A stretch of 64,000 nt of DNA from Anaerocolumna sp. MB42-C2. Its GTDB lineage: Bacteria > Bacillota > Clostridia > Lachnospirales > Lachnospiraceae. This document shows, piece by piece, positions 60,783 through 64,000 of this stretch; positions within the stretch are counted from its first letter, which is position 1; each line of letters opens with the position of its first letter. Position numbers and translations under genes: made by a program. The stretch spans positions 5,419,501 through 5,483,500 of the forward strand of contig NZ_CP133190.1 of NCBI RefSeq assembly GCF_030913705.1, read 5' to 3'. Below the pieces are notes generated by a model, which ran no database searches, was not told the DNA's origin, and saw only the letters and a program-made list of their open reading frames with translations.

Positions 60783-60825
60783 ATATAACATAAAAATCTT
60801 GCTAAAAACTATATGGAGGCAGAGT

Positions 60826-61191
60826 TTGATTCAAAAGAAGAAAGATAGAATAACCATTATTATATTAAGTATATTTTATATAACTATTGGATTGGGGTTT
60901 TTGTTTGGAGGTGCATCCTCTGACATTAGATTCTATGCTTTTGATAACTTATTTATCAGAATTAACGGAATTTTTTTAATAGTATCATGCATTGGCCTTT
61001 TATTCAAAAAAGAAATTGCAAGAAAAGGAATAATATTATCTCTTGTTCTGGCCGTTGTTGAAATTTTTATTGGAGTACCAAAAGAGAGTGAAATACAGAA
61101 GATGATAAATGATATTTGTATCATGCTAATGATTTATGTTCCGGGATTAATATATTTTATTGTCATAAAAAATCGGAATTATTTTAATTAG
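60826..61191 (+). CDS. Small membrane protein, unknown function
   Basis: A 121-residue hydrophobic protein with four likely membrane helices (about 12-33, 45-65, 70-90, 98-115). The frame runs back into the reductase gene, but TTG 60826 is preceded by GGAGG at 6 bases and gives LIQKKKDRITIIILSIFY as the N terminus. I do not recognise a family. It lies 43 bases after the PanE-like gene and may be read with it. A MITE copy follows after 44 bases. Confidence 0.6.
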   Translation: MIQKKKDRITIIILSIFYITIGLGFLFGGASSDIRFYAFDNLFIRINGIFLIVSCIGLLFKKEIARKGIILSLVLAVVEIFIGVPKESEIQKMINDICIMLMIYVPGLIYFIVIKNRNYFN

Positions 61192-61227
61192 TAGTATTTA
61201 TAACCTTTCTGAAATAGCCGGAAATAG

Positions 61228-61408
61228 GTAAATAAGTTACTGTTCACACCCCTGCAAAAAACAGCAGTGTTGTGAACAATAACACGCTTCGCGATGCACA
61301 CAAAACGCAAGAGCAGCGTTTTGGCGCTGCAATTCTCCGGTTTTTTTGTGACAATGCATTCACAAAAAACACGTCGCGTTTGTTACCTGTGAATAGTAAC
61401 GTAAATAA
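61228..61408 (-). mobile_element. MITE-like element, copy C, with perfect 8-bp target duplication
   Basis: The element proper is 61236-61400 (165 bases). Its ends GTTACTGTTCAC and GTGAATAGTAAC are inverted with one mismatch. It is flanked on both sides by GTAAATAA (61228-61235 and 61401-61408). It is the reverse orientation of copy A and matches it at most positions, including the stem GCAGCG-CCAAAA-CGCTGC. It carries no gene. The exact 8-bp duplication is direct evidence of past transposition. Confidence 0.88.
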
Positions 61409-61559
61409 TATTAAATAGCTGTATATTTTAGTATAAATATTGAATTTCAGGCAATAAATGTTTTATAATGTTTGATATAAGAAATTATGCAGGAACTTCA
61501 AAACTAGACTGACCGGTTTATAACTGACCTTTAATAGTTATTTCCAGGGGGTGTTTATT

Positions 61560-62351
61560 ATGAAAAATCCTATCATAGTTATGAATTTTTCAAATGTATA
61601 TGAGAAAGAGAATTTTTATAAAGATCAAGAGTTTCAGTGGATAGATTGTAAGAATATATCTGGAACGAATTGTTACTGTGACGAGATAGCAGAAAATGAA
61701 CTAAGAAAGTTAATGAATCCGTATTCACCTTATGGAATCCATTTTATTGATTCCGGTAATTATCATTATGTAAGTAAACTATGGGTAGATAAGATTACTG
61801 AACCATTTTCACTTATGTTATTTGATCATCATACGGATATGCAGCCGCCTGCATTTGGCAATGTACTGTCCTGCGGATCATGGGTTAAGGATATTATGAA
61901 CCATCCCTGTTTAAATAAAGTTTATTTATTGGGGATAGACGAGAAATATATCTTTTCAGTACTTAATCTATATAAAGATAAAGCGGTATGGTTTTCTGAA
62001 AGAGAATTAGAGAATAAAAAGACATTGAAGTGGTTTAAAAATCTACATAAAAAAGAAGCTATATACATTTCTATTGATAAAGATATATTAAGTCCGGAGA
62101 CAGTAAAGACGAATTGGGATCAGGGAAATGTATCGTTAGAAACTTTGTCAAACTTATTAAGAATTGTGTTATATAATCAGAGAATTATCGGTATGGATAT
62201 ATGCGGAGAATGTTCTGATGTATTACAAAACGGCAGGGATACTAAATTATTTCTGAATCATGATAAAGTTAACTTATTTTTATTAAAAGAATTCTTACAT
62301 ATGGAACATCTGTATCAAATCAAAGAAAGCAGCGGTTATAATTCCAGATAA
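61560..62351 (+). CDS. Arginase-fold (ureohydrolase-like) protein
   Basis: A 263-residue protein with the ureohydrolase metal motifs in order: a GG(D)H-like SGNYHYV near 70, LFDHHTDMQ (DxHxD equivalent), SIDKDILSPE (SxDxDxxDP-like), and GMDICGEC near 215. The third motif lacks the usual final Pro context, so substrate and even metal use could differ from arginase or agmatinase. Start: GTG 61551 is possible, but ATG 61560 follows AGGGGG. It precedes an LUD-domain gene on the same strand. Substrate unknown. Confidence 0.8.
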   Translation: MKNPIIVMNFSNVYEKENFYKDQEFQWIDCKNISGTNCYCDEIAENELRKLMNPYSPYGIHFIDSGNYHYVSKLWVDKITEPFSLMLFDHHTDMQPPAFGNVLSCGSWVKDIMNHPCLNKVYLLGIDEKYIFSVLNLYKDKAVWFSERELENKKTLKWFKNLHKKEAIYISIDKDILSPETVKTNWDQGNVSLETLSNLLRIVLYNQRIIGMDICGECSDVLQNGRDTKLFLNHDKVNLFLLKEFLHMEHLYQIKESSGYNSR

Positions 62352-62441
62352 AGATAATTGTGAAACTAAATTGCAGTATATTATTAGTATATTTTAGGTT
62401 ACGCAATTCCTGATTTAAATAAAATGAAGTGAGTGGTAGTG

Positions 62442-63059
62442 ATGGAAGTTAAAATAGAAAAAGTAATCTCCAATTTAAATAAAAATAATATGGCAGGATA
62501 TTTTGTAAACAGCGCAAAAGAACTTTTTGTGCTGCTTACAAAATTGATTCCGGAAAGATCGACTGTAGGATGCGGAGATTCTGTTACATTAGAGGAATTA
62601 GGAGTATATGATTTTCTTCGAAGAGAAAATTATATTTTTTATGATAAATTTGTACCTGCTTTAACTTCGGAAGAGAAGCGGCAGATTTATCTGAAAAACT
62701 TTACTGCAGATACCTTTATGACAGGTACCAATGCAATTACTGCTGACGGTAAAATCTTTAATATTGACGGTAATGGAAGCCGTGTAGCGCCAATGTTATA
62801 CGGACCGGAACAGGTGATTGTAATTGTTGGTATTAACAAGCTGGCAGAAGATGTGGATTCTGCTATAAAAAGAACAAGGCAGATAGCTGCTCCGTTTGAC
62901 GCAAAAAGGCTGGGCAAGGAAACTCCATGTGTTACTTTGAACAGATGTATTGATTGCGGGCATAAGCAGCGTATCTGTAATGACTTTGTCTTAATTACCG
63001 GTCAGTTTATAAAAGATCGGATAAAGGTTATCCTAGTAAATGAGGATTTGGGATATTAG
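62442..63059 (+). CDS. LUD domain protein (lactate-utilisation type, YkgG-like)
   Basis: About 205 residues forming a single LUD domain: STVGCGDSVTLEELGVYDFL, FMTGTNAITADGKIFNIDGN, GPEQVIVIVGINKLAEDVDSA, and a C-terminal cysteine-bearing LNRCIDCGHKQRICNDF. LutC-type LUD proteins take part in lactate oxidation; stand-alone versions like this one are frequent in Clostridia with unknown partners. No lutA/lutB genes are present here. A GTG at 62433 is an alternative start. Confidence 0.88.
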   Translation: MEVKIEKVISNLNKNNMAGYFVNSAKELFVLLTKLIPERSTVGCGDSVTLEELGVYDFLRRENYIFYDKFVPALTSEEKRQIYLKNFTADTFMTGTNAITADGKIFNIDGNGSRVAPMLYGPEQVIVIVGINKLAEDVDSAIKRTRQIAAPFDAKRLGKETPCVTLNRCIDCGHKQRICNDFVLITGQFIKDRIKVILVNEDLGY

Positions 63060-63088
63060 TTAAAGGGTGTAAATAGTCAAAAAATGGA

Positions 63089-63430
63089 TTAGGCTTTGTT
63101 CATATCCCGGAACAGGTGATACAGGATTGTAATAATAAATGCTGCCAGTAAAGAATTTAAAAATCCGTTCATATTTACATCTGATATAAAATGGTCAGCT
63201 ATCATTATAGTCCATGCATTTACAATAAAAGTGAATAAACCAAGGGTCAGGATGCTGAACGGCAGGGTAATTAACAGCAGTACCGGTTTAACTATTAAAT
63301 TAATGACTAATAAGACTAATCCCATAATCAGTAACGAGGAAATATCACCGATATATATACTATCTATTACGGTTGATAATAAATATATGGTTAATATAAT
63401 TGATAAATATTTAAAAAAAAGTTTTGACAT
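63089..63430 (-). CDS. Phage-holin-4_2/YvlD-type membrane protein
   Basis: A 113-residue protein with four membrane helices. VLLVINLIVKPVLLLITLPFSILTLGLFTFIVNAW is the family core (seen in YvlD and actinobacterial 4-TM holin-like proteins). Despite its name, the family is chromosomal and associated with envelope stress. AGGAGG precedes the ATG. It is last of three genes on the minus strand that resemble the yvlBCD arrangement. Confidence 0.88.
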   Translation of the reverse strand: MSKLFFKYLSIILTIYLLSTVIDSIYIGDISSLLIMGLVLLVINLIVKPVLLLITLPFSILTLGLFTFIVNAWTIMIADHFISDVNMNGFLNSLLAAFIITILYHLFRDMNKA

Positions 63431-63453
63431 AATAACCTCCTGCGGAATAGTCT

Positions 63454-63762
63454 TTATCTGATTTTAATGGATACCCTCATACGATCAGCCGTGACGTCGA
63501 CAAGATCGTAAGGTTCACCATCAACTAGGGAATCCAGCAATATGATTATCATTTCCACAAGATTTTTTATTGTATATACGGAAACCGAGCTGGAACTTAT
63601 AAGTGACTTGGATACAAAAAGGCATATAACAGCCAACAAATCAAAGGTACAATCCAATATCTCAGTGAACATAAATAATGGAATGGGAAATGAAAACGCA
63701 ATATATGGATTTTTATCCATCTGTAGTTTAAACCATATAATCCGGAGATTTCTATTCCACAT
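63454..63762 (-). CDS. Small protein with hydrophobic middle, unknown family
   Basis: A 102-residue protein. One or two hydrophobic stretches lie at about 20-55, and a soluble tail ends DVTADRMRVSIKIR. Its last residues resemble the end of the neighbouring SHOCT-like protein (VEAWDETHKAMVKVNIYVE) in pattern, hinting at shared ancestry of the tails. Its start overlaps the upstream gene by 11 bases, so the two are coupled. Function unknown; position equals that of yvlC in the related gene order. Confidence 0.6.
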   Translation of the reverse strand: MWNRNLRIIWFKLQMDKNPYIAFSFPIPLFMFTEILDCTFDLLAVICLFVSKSLISSSSVSVYTIKNLVEMIIILLDSLVDGEPYDLVDVTADRMRVSIKIR

Positions 63763-64000
63763 AGATATTAACCTTCACCATTGCTTTATGTGTTTCATCC
63801 CATGCTTCCACATCAACTATATTGGGATCGTCCAAAGTGCCGTTAATAATTTCCTCAATGATATGTGCAAAATCCATACTGGTAATATCTACACCTTTGG
63901 CGGCCATTTCCTTACGTGCGTCAGCAGGTACCATGGCGGTCATTTTATCTGCAATTTCGCCGATTGTAGTCAACAGGCGAAGAGGTACATTGACGTTGAC
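63752..64000 (-). CDS. SHOCT-like/DUF2089 C-terminal-type protein, partial
   Basis: At least 83 residues, cut by the window end. The frame stays open to base 64000 on the minus strand, so the true start lies beyond. The visible part, VNVNVPLRLL then PADARKEMAAKGVDITSMDF and IIEEIINGTLDDPNIVDVEA, fits the SHOCT-like module found at the C terminus of YvlB/DUF4097-type proteins. It overlaps the next gene by 11 bases. An internal TTG gives a shorter frame, but this is probably not the real start. Confidence 0.65.
   Translation of the reverse strand, partial: VNVNVPLRLLTTIGEIADKMTAMVPADARKEMAAKGVDITSMDFAHIIEEIINGTLDDPNIVDVEAWDETHKAMVKVNIYVE

Noticed and set aside
63089..63430. Prophage remnant suggested by the holin-family match
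   Set aside because: The 4-TM family is a common chromosomal envelope protein (YvlD-like), and no other phage gene lies nearby.

Overview
The window looks like chromosome of a low-GC, endospore-forming, anaerobic Firmicute of the Lachnospiraceae/Clostridia type. The evidence is AT-rich DNA with strong GGAGG-type ribosome binding sites, an SspH-type spore protein gene, [FeFe]-hydrogenase maturation genes hydG and hydF, many glycoside hydrolases, YesM/YesN-type two-component control of an ABC sugar importer, and a high density of one-component regulators. The genus cannot be fixed from the sequence alone. I saw no rRNA, tRNA, CRISPR array or transposase gene.

Layout. 1-5.3 kb: a GH35 beta-galactosidase with an AraC regulator, convergent with a GH2 glycosidase. 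5.7-7.7 kb: two YibE/F membrane proteins. 7.85-8.01 kb: a MITE-like repeat. 8.1-10.3 kb: a PadR-DUF4180 fusion regulator, a free-standing DUF4180 protein and an amino-acid racemase. 10.3-14.1 kb: a TetR regulator with an operator over its own promoter, followed by an ABC exporter. 14.3-20.7 kb: an amino-sugar/peptidoglycan locus with a two-domain GNAT, a PIG-L deacetylase, MurQ, a complete mannose-family PTS (IIB, IIC, IID, IIA) and a GntR regulator. 21-25.1 kb: small housekeeping and stress genes (kinase, histidine phosphatase, GDPD, SspH, GNAT) and a decayed PEP-synthase/TetR locus. 25.2-27.5 kb: a GH3 glycosidase. 27.5-30.4 kb: TetR, a short-chain dehydrogenase and a tRNA-dihydrouridine synthase.

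30.6-39.6 kb: a carbohydrate-uptake locus with a YesN-like response regulator, YesM-like kinase, solute-binding lipoprotein, two permeases and a DUF4965/glutaminase-A-like protein. It has no ATPase of its own and presumably uses a shared MsmK/MalK-type one. 39.6-48.4 kb: mixed genes (DtxR-type repressor, AraC, hydrolase, TipA-like MerR, HMA-like protein without cysteines, DUF362 ferredoxin, AlkC-like glycosylase, rhomboid protease, TerC). 48.4-49.7 kb: structured intergenic DNA and a polysaccharide deacetylase. 49.8-54.1 kb: a hydG-hydF-aspA operon with a long leader. 54.3-59.3 kb: a noticeably GC-richer response regulator-kinase-ABC permease-ATPase operon, probably acquired. 59.8-64 kb: a PanE-like reductase, membrane protein, second full MITE copy, arginase-fold protein, LUD protein and a YvlBCD-like envelope gene set that runs off the end.

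The most notable non-coding find is a repeat family in three copies (about 7.9, 37.5 and 61.3 kb). The two complete copies carry inverted ends and 8-bp flanking direct repeats, as expected of a mobile non-autonomous element. Several autoregulatory operators can be read directly: PadR, two TetR sites, GntR, and a 19-bp-spacer MerR promoter. The best candidate for a poorly described pathway is the MurQ/PIG-L/GNAT locus paired with a mannose-family PTS instead of the usual MurP transporter.
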